NCBI RefSeq assembly: GCF_030297155.1
Contig: NZ_AP028068.1
Location: 1,860,001-1,924,000 of the forward strand
Origin: Vibrio sp. FE10
GTDB lineage: Bacteria; Pseudomonadota; Gammaproteobacteria; Enterobacterales; Vibrionaceae
Direction of reading: 5' to 3'
DNA length: 64,000 nucleotides
Below the pieces are notes generated by a model that was given only the letters and a program-made list of their open reading frames with translations, made no database searches and was not told the origin of the DNA. Both the position numbers and the translations under genes were made by a program. Of the stretch, positions 45,371 to 54,338 are shown piece by piece; position 1 is the stretch's first letter; every line of letters starts with the position of its first letter.

Positions 45371-45412
45371 AAAACGCGCCGTTACAGAACCAACTGTAAC
45401 GGCGCGTTTTTA
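45371..45412. terminator. Strong bidirectional terminator between tetR and the helicase gene
   Basis: AAAACGCGCCGTTACAG and CTGTAACGGCGCGTTTT form a 17-bp stem around a 7-base loop, with A and T flanks, between converging genes. Confidence 0.95.
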
Positions 45413-45451
45413 TATGTATAGATCTTTAATCTAGTTCTTTAAATCGGCTTA

Positions 45452-46723
45452 TTAGCGACGTGCTTTACCGCGGTTTTGGTGAATCTTAAGCTTTGCTTTC
45501 ATCTTACGTTTTTCTGATGAGCGACCCTTACTGCGACCACCGCGATCAGGTGCCACGTCTTTCTCAAGGCTTGGTTCAAAGCCTTCTAGCCACTCTTGAG
45601 GTAAACGTGTATCCAGTAATCGTTCAATATCACCCAGTAGGTAAGCTTCATCCTGACTCATCAAAGAAATCGCTAAACCGCTGTTGCCTGCGCGGCCTGT
45701 ACGACCAATGCGGTGTACGTAATCTTCAGCTTTGAATGGCATGTCATAGTTAACCACTTGTTCTAGCTGTTGAATATCGATACCACGAGCTGCCACGTCG
45801 GTTGCAATCAACGCGCGTACCTTGCCTGATTTGAAATCGTCCAGTGCCTTTTGACGCGCACCCTGGCTCTTATCACCATTGATTGATGCTGCTTTAATGC
45901 CGTCTAGCTTAAGTTCTTTAACCAGAGCATCCGTACCCTGCTTAGTTTTAGTGAATACCAACACTTGTTGCCAGTTCTTTGAACCGATCAAGTAAGCCAG
46001 CAGTTCACTCTTACGTGATTTATCAACCGGATAAACCATCTGGGTAACCGTGTCCGCAGTGCTGTTTTTTGGCGTGACTTGAATTTCACTTGGCGACTGC
46101 ATCATACGGTGAGCAATCGTCTTAATCTTATTATCAAACGTTGCCGAGAAAAACAGGGTCTGACGAACGTCATTCATGCGTGAAAGAATGCGTTTAATAT
46201 CAGGCATGAAGCCCATGTCCAACATGCGATCCGCTTCATCAAGTACCAACACTTCAGTGTGGTTTAGTACGATGTTCTTAGTGAAAATATGGTCGATAAG
46301 ACGACCAGGCGTTGCCACTAAGATATCTGCGCCGCCACGTAGGTTATCAGTTTGAACCTTCATGCTAACGCCACCGTAAGCCACAACCACTTTAATGTCG
46401 GTACCTTTCGCGTAGCTGGTGACGTTATCAAACACTTGTTGTGCTAGTTCACGTGTTGGCACTAACACCAATGCACGAACTAACTTAGGGTTTGGGATAA
46501 CGTTGTCTTTAGTCTCGATTAATCTTTGAATAATCGGCAAACCAAAAGCAGCCGTTTTACCCGTACCCGTTTGCGCACCAGCCAATACATCTTTGCCTTC
46601 TAGCACCAATGGAATCGCTTGCTCTTGAACACTGGTTGGAGCCGTAAAGTTAAGCTCGGTGAGTGTTGTAAGCAATTGGTCAGACAATCCAAGTTGGTTA
46701 AAAGATTTAGTAGGTTCAGACAT
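45452..46723 (-). CDS. rhlE: DEAD-box RNA helicase RhlE
   Basis: A 423-residue helicase with a full motif set: PTSVQEQAIP, AGAQTGTGKTAAF, PTRELAQQV, TPGRLID, VLDEADRMLDMGF, SATF, ATDVAARGIDI and HRIGRTGRAG. The tail is basic (RSKGRSSEKRKMKAKLKI in part). The sequence suits RhlE better than the other DEAD-box gene at 22915. RhlE acts in ribosome maturation and RNA turnover. Monocistronic, ending at the strong terminator shared with tetR. Confidence 0.88.
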   Translation of the reverse strand: MSEPTKSFNQLGLSDQLLTTLTELNFTAPTSVQEQAIPLVLEGKDVLAGAQTGTGKTAAFGLPIIQRLIETKDNVIPNPKLVRALVLVPTRELAQQVFDNVTSYAKGTDIKVVVAYGGVSMKVQTDNLRGGADILVATPGRLIDHIFTKNIVLNHTEVLVLDEADRMLDMGFMPDIKRILSRMNDVRQTLFFSATFDNKIKTIAHRMMQSPSEIQVTPKNSTADTVTQMVYPVDKSRKSELLAYLIGSKNWQQVLVFTKTKQGTDALVKELKLDGIKAASINGDKSQGARQKALDDFKSGKVRALIATDVAARGIDIQQLEQVVNYDMPFKAEDYVHRIGRTGRAGNSGLAISLMSQDEAYLLGDIERLLDTRLPQEWLEGFEPSLEKDVAPDRGGRSKGRSSEKRKMKAKLKIHQNRGKARR

Positions 46724-46780
46724 AGTATGATGCTCAAAGATTAAATAGGCGCGGATTGTAGCAAACCTGCATTACGCTGT

Positions 46781-47392
46781 TTACCTTTCCTTTTGATTTT
46801 TCGTCAATTGAAGCGCACTAAACTGGTTTGCTTCTTCTAAAACGCTTGGATATAGCTCATTAAAGTGACACTGCAACTTATCATAGTGGCGTTCTAGGTC
46901 GTCATAACAGTTTTTGAGCATACCTAGCTTAGGCCTTCTTAACGCCATTCGTTGTAATACCAACTCAATGGAAGACATGTCTTGATAGCTTTCCAACCAC
47001 CGCTGTTCCGCCATCTTCTGATGAATAGTAATGAAGTTCTCAGGCCAGTGTGACTCTTGATGTTCGAAAATCTGCTGATGACTGTCTGAACAAAAGTGCT
47101 CTAATGATTGTGTCGAGAACTGCCCCCAATGATTGGCTAAGCAGTGATCCCAGAAGACATCGAGAGCAATAGGAGCAAAACGCTTTGTTTGATCTGAAAA
47201 GAGAGATTTTGCAGAACGAGACACATCATGACGGTCGGTATAACTATCAACGAATCGATGAAGTCTTATCCCGTTAGAAAGCGAATCTGAATAGTGTTTA
47301 TTAGGGTCACCCTTAACGAAGTCACCTAACAGATTACCGGCTAAGTTACTGTTGCAGTGTTGGGCGATGTGCAGGTGTGCGAGAAAGTTCAT
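46781..47392 (-). CDS. acpH: Acyl carrier protein phosphodiesterase AcpH
   Basis: A 203-residue protein with MNFLAHLH at the start, GNLLGDFVKG, RLHRFVDSYTDRH and LDVFWDHCLANHW, the HD-like metal motifs of AcpH. It removes the phosphopantetheine arm from holo-ACP. Length fits E. coli AcpH (193). It lies 57 bases upstream of the rhlE start on the same strand, so read-through between them is possible. Confidence 0.9.
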   Translation of the reverse strand: MNFLAHLHIAQHCNSNLAGNLLGDFVKGDPNKHYSDSLSNGIRLHRFVDSYTDRHDVSRSAKSLFSDQTKRFAPIALDVFWDHCLANHWGQFSTQSLEHFCSDSHQQIFEHQESHWPENFITIHQKMAEQRWLESYQDMSSIELVLQRMALRRPKLGMLKNCYDDLERHYDKLQCHFNELYPSVLEEANQFSALQLTKNQKER

Positions 47393-47566
47393 TGAACCTC
47401 ATTAAAGTATCGAGAACTAAGTAACATGGTAAACGTACTCGTTTATCTTCGCGAACTTTAATGAGGATAGTTTTGATATGACGTGTGAGCGAATGAGATT
47501 TGCTCAGTTTAAGAATTGTCTAATTTGAGAACGTTGAACTACAGAAATCTTTAGTTCAGGTAAAAC

Positions 47567-47695
47567 TTAGTTCGAAGACTTAAAAAGTTCTTCTGCTAAT
47601 TGTTTAACTGTTTGTTCATAGTCAGATAAATCAATGCCAATTTCCATAGCATCTAACAACTCAAGACTTTCGTCATTATAAGATTGGTCACTCAT
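47567..47695 (-). CDS. Acidic microprotein, 42 residues
   Basis: A short ORF beginning MSDQSYNDESLELLDAMEIG and ending AEELFKSSN. AGAGGGGGC precedes the ATG by 3-8 bases, a strong ribosome site. It is acidic and predicted helical in the second half. The palindrome GGACATAATGTCC lies 25 bases upstream of the start, with a TATAAG-type -10 further up. I do not recognise the family. It lies between acpH (same strand, 175 bases downstream) and tyrP (divergent). Confidence 0.55.
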   Translation of the reverse strand: MSDQSYNDESLELLDAMEIGIDLSDYEQTVKQLAEELFKSSN

Positions 47696-47719
47696 AGTGC
47701 CCCCTCTATTCCTTGATGT

Positions 47720-47732
47720 GGACATAATGTCC
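47720..47732. promoter_or_regulatory. 13-bp palindrome upstream of the 42-residue microprotein
   Basis: GGACAT and ATGTCC around one A. Its position in the leader of the microprotein gene suggests an operator or short hairpin. Confidence 0.35.
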
Positions 47733-47979
47733 TGTTAACCAGTGCACCATCTTGGACTTATATTATGTCACTTTGATGAACGCACTCTACTCTACCCATT
47801 CCATATTTATAGCTTGAAGCTACTCGCGTTCATTAACGCTTGTTTACGTTAAAGGGGTATACGCGAACGACATATGTACTGCCACCTTACACCAAGTACA
47901 ACAAATTACTCTACAAATTTTGAAGCCGATCATGGTCAAACGTTTGCTTAGGCATTTTCGATGCCCTGCCACCCACCAA

Positions 47980-48016
47980 TGTAAACATTAATTTACAGTG
48001 GATATTTTTAATTACA
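47980..48016. promoter_or_regulatory. TyrR boxes (one perfect, one weak) upstream of tyrP
   Basis: 47980-47997 is TGTAAA, six bases, TTTACA, an exact match to the TyrR consensus. 47999-48016 (TGGATA, six bases, ATTACA) is a weak second box in tandem, 19 bases apart centre to centre. E. coli tyrP also has a strong and a weak box side by side, where TyrR represses with tyrosine and activates with phenylalanine. Confidence 0.8.
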
Positions 48017-48106
48017 TTAGAGATTGCATTTGGAATTAAACTCAATCAGAATACTTCAAAATCGAGATATTCTTTGGGTTTATGCGCTTAAGCTAGAAGA
48101 ATTACA

Positions 48107-48145
48107 ATGAAAACACACTCTAACGTAAAGAATTATATACAATGA
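48107..48145 (+). CDS. 12-residue leader ORF coupled to tyrP
   Basis: It reads MKTHSNVKNYIQ; its TGA overlaps the tyrP ATG (ATGA). GAAGA lies 6 bases before its start, while tyrP itself has no well-placed ribosome site. Translational coupling is the natural reading. Confidence 0.45.
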   Translation: MKTHSNVKNYIQ

Positions 48146-49365
48146 ATAAATCAAAGGTTTTTGGTAGTACTTTGATCATTGCAGGCACCACTATTGGTGC
48201 TGGCATGCTCGCTCTTCCACTTGCGTCTGCAGGTATTGGCTTCTCAACTTCGCTTTTCTTAATGTTATGTCTTTGGGCATTGATGGCCTTTACCGCTTTA
48301 TTAATGGTAGAGCTTCATCAGTTCGCAGAATCAGACGCAACCCTACACACTTTAGCTCACACAATTTTAGGGACCAAAGGAAAGTGGATTGCGAGCTTCG
48401 CCGTTATGTTTCTGTTTTACGCTTTATGTGCGGCCTACATTGCAGGCGGTGGTGCTCAATTCAACCAACGTATTGCGGATATTGCGGGCATTGAACTCAA
48501 CGGCCAAATCACAACCCTTCTATTTACTCTGTTAGTTGCTGGCGTTGTGACGATTGGTACACACAGTGTTGATAAAGTTAACCGTGTTTTGTTTGGCTTA
48601 AAGCTAATCGCGATGGTTCTAGTACTTAGCTTTCTAGCACCTAACATTACTTCTCAGTACCTAATGAGCATGCCTTTACAACAAGGCCTGATTGTTGCTG
48701 CGATTCCGGTTGTGTTCACCTCTTTTGGTTTCCACGGCAGCATCCCTTCGATTGTTCGATACCTAGATGGTGACGTTCGCTCTTTACGTAAGGTCATGAT
48801 TATTGGCTCTGCACTGCCTTTGGTCATCTATGTTTTCTGGCAGAGCGTGACTTTAGGTGTGATTAGCCAAGAGCAACTATTGTCAGACACCAGTTTGGGC
48901 GCACTGTTAGTGTCACTGTCACAGACCGTTCATCAATCTAACCTTAGCGTGATCGTTGGTGTGTTTGCCGATCTTGCACTGTTAACCTCATTTATTGGCG
49001 TGAGCTTGGGCCTATTCGAATTCATGGGCGATTCATTGAGCAATAAGTTAGGTAGCGCTAAGCGCGTTAAAACGGCATTGATCACTTTTGTTCCACCACT
49101 TGGCTTTGCTTTGTTTTACCCACAAGGCTTTATTATGGCTCTGGGTTACGCAGCAATCGCGCTAGCAGTACTTGCAATCTTGTTACCGACAGTGATGGTT
49201 TACAAAGTTCGTTACACTGATTTCGCCGTTGATGGCCAAAATACTCAAGAGACTTACCAAGTATTAGGTGGAAGCAAAGCGTTGTTTTTAGCGGGCAGCG
49301 TTGGCGTGTTTATCATTGCAATTCAAATCCTTATTTCAGTAGGGTTACTACCTTCATTAGGCTAA
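48142..49365 (+). CDS. tyrP: Tyrosine-specific permease (HAAAP family)
   Basis: A 407-residue inner membrane protein with eleven predicted helices. The first carries the family signature GTTIGAGMLALPLASAGIGF, and later parts include YIAGGGAQFNQ and FTSFGFHGSIPSIVRYL. HAAAP carriers import aromatic amino acids with protons. The TyrP call over Mtr or TnaB rests on the resemblance of these segments plus the perfect TyrR box upstream. Single gene, possibly coupled to a short leader ORF. Confidence 0.88.
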   Translation: MNKSKVFGSTLIIAGTTIGAGMLALPLASAGIGFSTSLFLMLCLWALMAFTALLMVELHQFAESDATLHTLAHTILGTKGKWIASFAVMFLFYALCAAYIAGGGAQFNQRIADIAGIELNGQITTLLFTLLVAGVVTIGTHSVDKVNRVLFGLKLIAMVLVLSFLAPNITSQYLMSMPLQQGLIVAAIPVVFTSFGFHGSIPSIVRYLDGDVRSLRKVMIIGSALPLVIYVFWQSVTLGVISQEQLLSDTSLGALLVSLSQTVHQSNLSVIVGVFADLALLTSFIGVSLGLFEFMGDSLSNKLGSAKRVKTALITFVPPLGFALFYPQGFIMALGYAAIALAVLAILLPTVMVYKVRYTDFAVDGQNTQETYQVLGGSKALFLAGSVGVFIIAIQILISVGLLPSLG

Positions 49366-49513
49366 TAAACCTATACGCTGTATAAATACTTGATTGAGAT
49401 CTCATAAACGATATGTTGGTATCATTAATTTTCACAATTAGTCGATTGGCATCACATTTTTATTGAGGTCGGTTATTTAGAGTCCACGGTAAAGGATTTA
49501 CCGTGGAGTTTTT

Positions 49514-50938
49514 ATGAAAGAAGTACAATTTCGAACGATAGACAAGCTGTTTATCAAAATGTCTATCAACGACAAGTTTTGGGTCATTTTCTTAATCTTT
49601 TTTGCCGCTGTGGCAAGCCTAGCTGGACTCAACTACGTCAACAAAATGGAACAAATTGACGCGAGTGCAAAACAACAGGTTGAGTATCAACTCAAAGGGA
49701 TTTTATCAGCGTCAGATTCCCCTGCCTCTGTTCGTTCTGTTAGCCAACAAACTCGTCCTCAAGAAACCATCATTGCTAACAATGGCGCGGTTACCGCAAC
49801 GGCTATTGCACAAGATGGTCACTACTACTCTCTTACCGTTTCAAATAACGATACACAAAACCAAAAGCAGCAAGCACTGTACACTTTATTACTCAGTCTT
49901 TTATGGTGTGTGCCTTTTGGTCTTTTCTGTTACTGGGTTGCGACCTTCCTAGGTGGTGCTTTATGGGTTCTTTACTCAACCACTCAGAAGATTGGTGACG
50001 GTGACTTAACCTCACGTCTTGGCTTCCATCCTGGCCGTGATGAATTTGGTACGATTGGGTGCGCACTTGACCGTTCAATGGACACGCTAAGTGAGCTAGT
50101 GAACAACGTAAACCGCAGCGCAACGACACTAAGCGAAACGTCAGCTTCTTTCGAGACAGAGATGAAGCGCAGCGAAACACAAATCATGAGCCAAAACGCG
50201 TCTCTTGACTCTGTTGCAACCGCAATGGACCAAATGACGGCATCAGCTAACGAAGTGTCGAATATCTCTGCACGTTCAACTGAACAAACAGAACAAGACG
50301 CACAGCAGATCAACGATAGCCACTCGAAGGTTCAACAAGCCATCTCAGAGATCAGCACACTTTCTTCTCTGATTGAGCAAACCTCATCTTCGGTTACCAG
50401 CTTAAATGTGAACACCAGCCAAATTAACGAAGTGATCACAACGATCAACGCTATCTCAGAGCAAACCAACCTACTTGCCCTGAATGCTGCGATTGAAGCG
50501 GCTCGTGCGGGTGAACAAGGTCGTGGATTCGCAGTTGTTGCGGATGAAGTACGAACGCTGGCAAGCAGAACACAATCGGCTACCGTTGAAATCCAAGCGA
50601 TGATTGAGCGCCTGCAACAAGAAAGCCAAAACATCGCTAAAATCACAGAACAAACGGTTGACCAAGCACAAACCAGTAGCCAGCTGATTTCAAATATCGG
50701 TGATGACGTGAACTCTATCGCAGCTTCTGCTAATACGTTAATGGACATGAGTATTCAGATAGCCACTTCTGCCGATGAGCAAAGTAATGTAGCGAATACC
50801 ATCGCAGCAGAACTTAACGATATCCGTAGCCAATCAGATGTGATTAAAGATGTCGCTCAAAACTCTTCAAATGGCGTATCTAAGCTAACTGAAGCGTCAG
50901 TGTCTCTGTCTCAAACTTTGGCTAGATACCGCACTTAG
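49514..50938 (+). CDS. Methyl-accepting chemotaxis protein
   Basis: A 474-residue chemoreceptor. It has helix 1 at about 22-44, a short periplasmic part (about 45-120, only some 75 residues), helix 2 at about 121-155, HAMP (about 150-205), and a signalling helix pair with the conserved tip [20 protein letters not shown] and [15 protein letters not shown]. There is no C-terminal CheR-docking pentapeptide. The small sensor part is too short for a Cache domain, so the ligand cannot be guessed. Possible in-frame extras such as long antisense ORFs in this region are shadows of the repetitive coiled coil. Confidence 0.9.
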   Translation: MKEVQFRTIDKLFIKMSINDKFWVIFLIFFAAVASLAGLNYVNKMEQIDASAKQQVEYQLKGILSASDSPASVRSVSQQTRPQETIIANNGAVTATAIAQDGHYYSLTVSNNDTQNQKQQALYTLLLSLLWCVPFGLFCYWVATFLGGALWVLYSTTQKIGDGDLTSRLGFHPGRDEFGTIGCALDRSMDTLSELVNNVNRSATTLSETSASFETEMKRSETQIMSQNASLDSVATAMDQMTASANEVSNISARSTEQTEQDAQQINDSHSKVQQAISEISTLSSLIEQTSSSVTSLNVNTSQINEVITTINAISEQTNLLALNAAIEAARAGEQGRGFAVVADEVRTLASRTQSATVEIQAMIERLQQESQNIAKITEQTVDQAQTSSQLISNIGDDVNSIAASANTLMDMSIQIATSADEQSNVANTIAAELNDIRSQSDVIKDVAQNSSNGVSKLTEASVSLSQTLARYRT

Positions 50939-51022
50939 GGCTCGACGCTATAAAGTCCAAAGCTATAACGTTCAAAACCAACGCTAAAGTGGCTTCCAGC
51001 TAACGTGAATAGAAAACAAACT

Positions 51023-51052
51023 AAAAAGGACTCACAATGAGTCCTTTTTTAT
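51023..51052 (+). terminator. Terminator of the chemoreceptor gene
   Basis: AAAAAGGACTCA and TGAGTCCTTTTT pair over 12 bp around CAA. Confidence 0.9.
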
Positions 51053-51113
51053 TGGCGACCGTTAATAACAACTCCCACCAATAACAACTTCCGTCAATAC
51101 CAATAGGAAATAC

Positions 51114-51173
51114 ATGGTCTTTAACGATGAGATTATCATTACCATGAAGCAAGTCGCAAAGGAGAGATTATGA
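51114..51173 (+). CDS. Small ORF 1 of an overlapping chain, 19 residues
   Basis: MVFNDEIIITMKQVAKERL. AGGA lies 6 bases before the ATG. Its TGA overlaps the next ATG (ATGA), and its last codons contain the next ribosome site (AAGGAGAG). No known family. Confidence 0.4.
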   Translation: MVFNDEIIITMKQVAKERL

Positions 51174-51262
51174 AGGGGCAAAACTGTCTAATAATCGAGC
51201 TTAGGAGTAATCTAGTTAAACGGGTCTTATTTTCGCTTACCCTCTTGCTGCAGGTGACATAA
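51170..51262 (+). CDS. Small ORF 2 of an overlapping chain, 30 residues
   Basis: It begins MKGQNCLIIELRSN and ends VLFSLTLLLQVT. It has an excellent ribosome site (AAGGAGAG) and a hydrophobic C-terminal half. Its TAA shares one base with the next ATG (TAATG). It could be a small peptide or part of a coupled leader for the zinc-ribbon ORF. Confidence 0.4.
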   Translation: MKGQNCLIIELRSNLVKRVLFSLTLLLQVT

Positions 51263-51477
51263 TGAATAATACAGAAGCACCAAACAACGAAGACATCACA
51301 TGCCCTCTATGCCAACACGACGAATATCTGCTCTCAGAAAGCGGAGAGAAGTTTACGTGTGCATCTTGCGGTTTCCACACAAAACAATTTAGTAAAATAG
51401 TCAGCCTTCAAATAGGCACTACCCCACCAAAACTCCAGAGTTCGGTATACCGCTCGTTGAGCAATGCTTGCCATTAA
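51262..51477 (+). CDS. Small zinc-ribbon protein, 71 residues
   Basis: Two Cys pairs spaced like a zinc ribbon: CPLC (residues 14-17) and CASC (33-36), with HTKQ after. The region beyond residue 45 looks unstructured. The 3' end overlaps the end of the converging HAD gene by 59 bases. Its start is coupled to the 30-residue ORF. The function is unknown; single zinc ribbons of this size occur in many small proteobacterial proteins. Confidence 0.5.
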   Translation: MNNTEAPNNEDITCPLCQHDEYLLSESGEKFTCASCGFHTKQFSKIVSLQIGTTPPKLQSSVYRSLSNACH

Positions 51478-52147
51478 TCCAAACTGAAATCTCTTCCAAA
51501 CTGTAAATATCCTGAGCCGCTAGCTCTGCTATGTCGGCTTCTGGATCATCATTCAATGAATCTTCAATCGTTGGTCGTAATCTAAAAGATTGAATCCCAG
51601 CTCGAACGCCAGCTTCAATGCCTTTCACTGTGTCATCAACATAAATACATTCGTTTGGTAAAAAGCCCATGTTCATTGCGGTATACATGATCAGGTCAGG
51701 CTCCGGCTTCCAACTATTTGCGTCAAAAGCCGAAAACACTTTCCCTTTGAAGTCGTCGAGCATGCCCGTCATTGCTAATGATGATTCGACTCTCGATTTA
51801 GGCGCATTTGAAGCGATACAAAACTCGATGTCTTGTCGTTTGAGAAATTCAATCAACTCAATCGCGCCATCCATAGGCTTCAAGTGACGTTGGAAAAGCG
51901 CTTCGAGTTCTGTGCGATAGAGGGGTTCAAGCGTATCAACGGATATCGAAAGTCCAAGGCGTTCTTGTGTATCCACCAAGATATCAGCCAACTTTCCACC
52001 CTGAAAATGGGCATAACAGTCGTTCACGTTTAGATCAGCGCCAAAACGTGAAAATACGTTCACCAGCGCCTGACAGCACAGTCTTTCGCTATCGATTAAC
52101 GTTCCGTCACAATCAAAAATTACACACTTAGTTTGTTCCAACCGCAT
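51419..52147 (-). CDS. HAD-superfamily phosphatase (YieH-like)
   Basis: A 242-residue subfamily IA HAD enzyme: motif I DCDGTLIDSE (nucleophile in FDCDGT), motif II ASNAP, motif III Lys in WKPEPD, and motif IV YVDDTVKGIEAG. It resembles E. coli YieH, a 6-phosphogluconate/purine-type phosphatase, and related mutases; the substrate cannot be told. The C-terminal 20 residues run past the usual end and overlap the zinc-ribbon ORF on the other strand. Confidence 0.85.
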   Translation of the reverse strand: MRLEQTKCVIFDCDGTLIDSERLCCQALVNVFSRFGADLNVNDCYAHFQGGKLADILVDTQERLGLSISVDTLEPLYRTELEALFQRHLKPMDGAIELIEFLKRQDIEFCIASNAPKSRVESSLAMTGMLDDFKGKVFSAFDANSWKPEPDLIMYTAMNMGFLPNECIYVDDTVKGIEAGVRAGIQSFRLRPTIEDSLNDDPEADIAELAAQDIYSLEEISVWINGKHCSTSGIPNSGVLVG

Positions 52148-52481
52148 AGAAATCCCACTCGCTTTGAATCCAAGCTTTATCCTATAGGGTTATCTTCAGA
52201 GTCGGCATGATTAAGCTAACACTTTACCGAAACCTAGTTATTTTTCTTTGCAAAATATGCAGCTGATCACCTTATGATTCAATATGCTTAAGCATTTTCA
52301 TCTAACTTAGAGAAATATGAATAGTGTTTTTAGCTTCGTATTTTATAAATGATAATCAGTTTCAAATGTAAATATAAACAAGTGGGATATGTAACGTAGA
52401 ATGGATGACGGAATGAATGGGTTTGCTCGCTCTACTATGAGCTAACTAAGAACTAACTAGCTAGCTAACTAGGAGCTAAAT
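52148..52481. other. Spacer between the HAD gene and the HD-GYP gene
   Basis: 334 A/T-rich bases with the HAD promoter (leftward). Next to the HD-GYP stop, 52439-52475 is a simple stretch made of repeated CTAACTAG/AGCTAACT units with the 10-bp palindrome TAGCTAGCTA. No clear terminator, no ORF. Confidence 0.4.
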
Positions 52482-54278
52482 TTACGCACAATTAGCTTCC
52501 TGAGTATTAGCAGCTAATGTAATAGGTTCTGAATGGGAACTATCAGGGTAAGTATCTCTGATCGCGACAAACTCTGGTAAATGCTTCAACAACAGCTTAG
52601 TAAGTTCAGGATCAAACTGTCGACCGCACTCACGTTCAAATAGGTCTACAACCATTTCTAATGGCCATGGCTCTTTATAACAACGTGCGCTCAACAAGGC
52701 GTCGAAAACATCGGCTACGGCAGTAATGCGCGCAAACAAATGGATTTCATCAGCAGCCTTGCCATTTGGGTATCCTTCACCATCCCATCGCTCGTGATGC
52801 TCATTGGCGATAATCGCCGCTAAGTTAGTGATGTCACCCGCTCCACTGATCAGCAAATTGTAGCCTGCCGTCGTGTGCAACTTCATCACTTCCCACTCTT
52901 CATCCGTTAATTTACCTGGCTTGTCGAGAATCGATTCAGGCACTGAAATTTTACCTACGTCGTGCATCGGGCTGATGATCTCTATCATCTCGACTTCTCG
53001 GTGACTTAAACCACTATGCTTCGCCAATAGTGCTGACAGCTTAGCAACGCGCTTAACGTGGTTACCTGTCTCACCCGAGCGCGTTTCAATGGCTTCACCT
53101 AACACATGAATCATGTCTTTCTGAACGTTCAGTGTTTGCTTCTGTAGAGCGAGGATCCGCTTGTTCTTCTTTGCCAGTTCTTTCTTCTGACGTAAGGTGA
53201 TGAACTGCATCAAGATGATCAGGCTTAAGCCCGCAATCACCATGGTTAAACCCATCAACAGCTGGAAGTTCTTACGAATAAATGAAGAAGGTTCATTGAT
53301 AACGACCGACTCTTCAGGTAATGCACTCTCACCGATACCGAACTTTTTCATCGCAGGATAATTGAACACAAAGCGTATGTTGTCACCCGGCACCAATGGT
53401 GAAGAGAAACCAAGCGATACGTACTTGTCTAACGCATCAACGGCCTCTTCTCCCATGCTTTGCGAATGATTAACGTAACCGCCCAACACATCACCTAAGA
53501 TATAAAACTGCCACAGCGCGAACACAGGTGCCGCACTCGATACTGACAAGGTTTCAGCGATCTCTTGATAAGAGTGATAAACGCCTTGTGCGAGTTCCGT
53601 GTTGTAGTGACTCAGCAGAACGGCATCATCAGCAGAAATAGTTTTTAAGTACTGGCTCGTCTCTTCAAGGGTTTTGTTTCGGATTTCAACCAAATTGATA
53701 TCAGGAAAATCAACCATCACCTTCTGTACTTCTTTGCGAATCAACTCAGAAGTGACACTGTAATCATTTACAAAGTACAGGTTCTTAAGGTTTGGTCTTA
53801 ACTGTGAGATCAACTCGATGTTTATGTCGATATGGTCATTTTCATGAAGCACTGTTGCTCTGTCAGTAATGGCGTACATGTCGGTACTGGTGTCATTAAT
53901 ACCTACCGCAACAACAGGTGTATTTCGGTCAATTAGAGAGCTTATGGATTCAAGAAAATTTGCAGCGTTATCATCAGCAACAATGACGCCATCAAGGTGG
54001 TAACCCGAATACTTGGCTTCAAAGTAGTTGACTAGAGAGTCGTAATATTCTGGACTGTTGATACGCTTGGTATCTAGGTACTCAATTGAAAGTTTAACTT
54101 CGACTTGAGATTGACTGAACGCGCTATCTATTCCCTTTTGGAAATCGGCGGTCCATTGATAGGAAGGTCCATAGGAGTGGATAACTAGGATGTGCTTGAT
54201 ATCCCAGTTGTTAGCGTAAGTAGCTGTAGAAAAAGCGCTAACACACAATACAGCGATTGATATCAATAGCTTGTACAT
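52482..54278 (-). CDS. HD-GYP c-di-GMP phosphodiesterase with periplasmic ABC-substrate-binding-like sensor
   Basis: A 598-residue protein: signal or first anchor (1-22), a periplasmic domain of about 300 residues resembling the ABC-transporter substrate-binding (YtfQ/LuxP-like 'ABC_sub_bind') family, one membrane helix (about 337-360), and a short coiled coil. The HD-GYP domain (about 385-575) has HVKRVAKLS, HDVGKISVPE, HHERWDGEGYP and ARITAVADVFDAL. The HD and GYP motifs are intact, so c-di-GMP hydrolysis is expected, controlled by a periplasmic ligand. It follows a 164-residue gene by 60 bases on the same strand. Confidence 0.88.
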   Translation of the reverse strand: MYKLLISIAVLCVSAFSTATYANNWDIKHILVIHSYGPSYQWTADFQKGIDSAFSQSQVEVKLSIEYLDTKRINSPEYYDSLVNYFEAKYSGYHLDGVIVADDNAANFLESISSLIDRNTPVVAVGINDTSTDMYAITDRATVLHENDHIDINIELISQLRPNLKNLYFVNDYSVTSELIRKEVQKVMVDFPDINLVEIRNKTLEETSQYLKTISADDAVLLSHYNTELAQGVYHSYQEIAETLSVSSAAPVFALWQFYILGDVLGGYVNHSQSMGEEAVDALDKYVSLGFSSPLVPGDNIRFVFNYPAMKKFGIGESALPEESVVINEPSSFIRKNFQLLMGLTMVIAGLSLIILMQFITLRQKKELAKKNKRILALQKQTLNVQKDMIHVLGEAIETRSGETGNHVKRVAKLSALLAKHSGLSHREVEMIEIISPMHDVGKISVPESILDKPGKLTDEEWEVMKLHTTAGYNLLISGAGDITNLAAIIANEHHERWDGEGYPNGKAADEIHLFARITAVADVFDALLSARCYKEPWPLEMVVDLFERECGRQFDPELTKLLLKHLPEFVAIRDTYPDSSHSEPITLAANTQEANCA

Positions 54279-54338
54279 ACCGAACCCTGTTTAAAAGACG
54301 GTGTATTGTACTCAGATTAACGCTTTCTCAAAGACTCT

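Larger units (their letters stand above)
47696..48141. other. Regulatory region upstream of tyrP
   Basis: About 446 bases holding the microprotein promoter (leftward, with the palindrome at 47720-47732), a perfect TyrR box at 47980, a weaker one at 47999, and a 12-residue leader ORF at 48107. The part 47740-47970 shows nothing definite. Confidence 0.5.

Noticed and set aside
50332..50748. 138-residue minus-strand ORF within the chemoreceptor gene
   Set aside because: The repetitive coiled-coil coding sequence keeps the opposite strand open; no ribosome site and no family pattern.
52340..52360. Fur-box-like sequence (ATAAATGATAATCAGTTTC)
   Set aside because: About 14 of 19 positions match, but it lies about 200 bases from the HAD start and no iron-related gene is nearby; likely chance in A/T-rich DNA.
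52439..52475. CTAACTAG-type simple repeat as a possible attachment site or terminator
   Set aside because: Units are irregular, no second copy is seen, there is no T run and no integrase nearby; treated as simple sequence.
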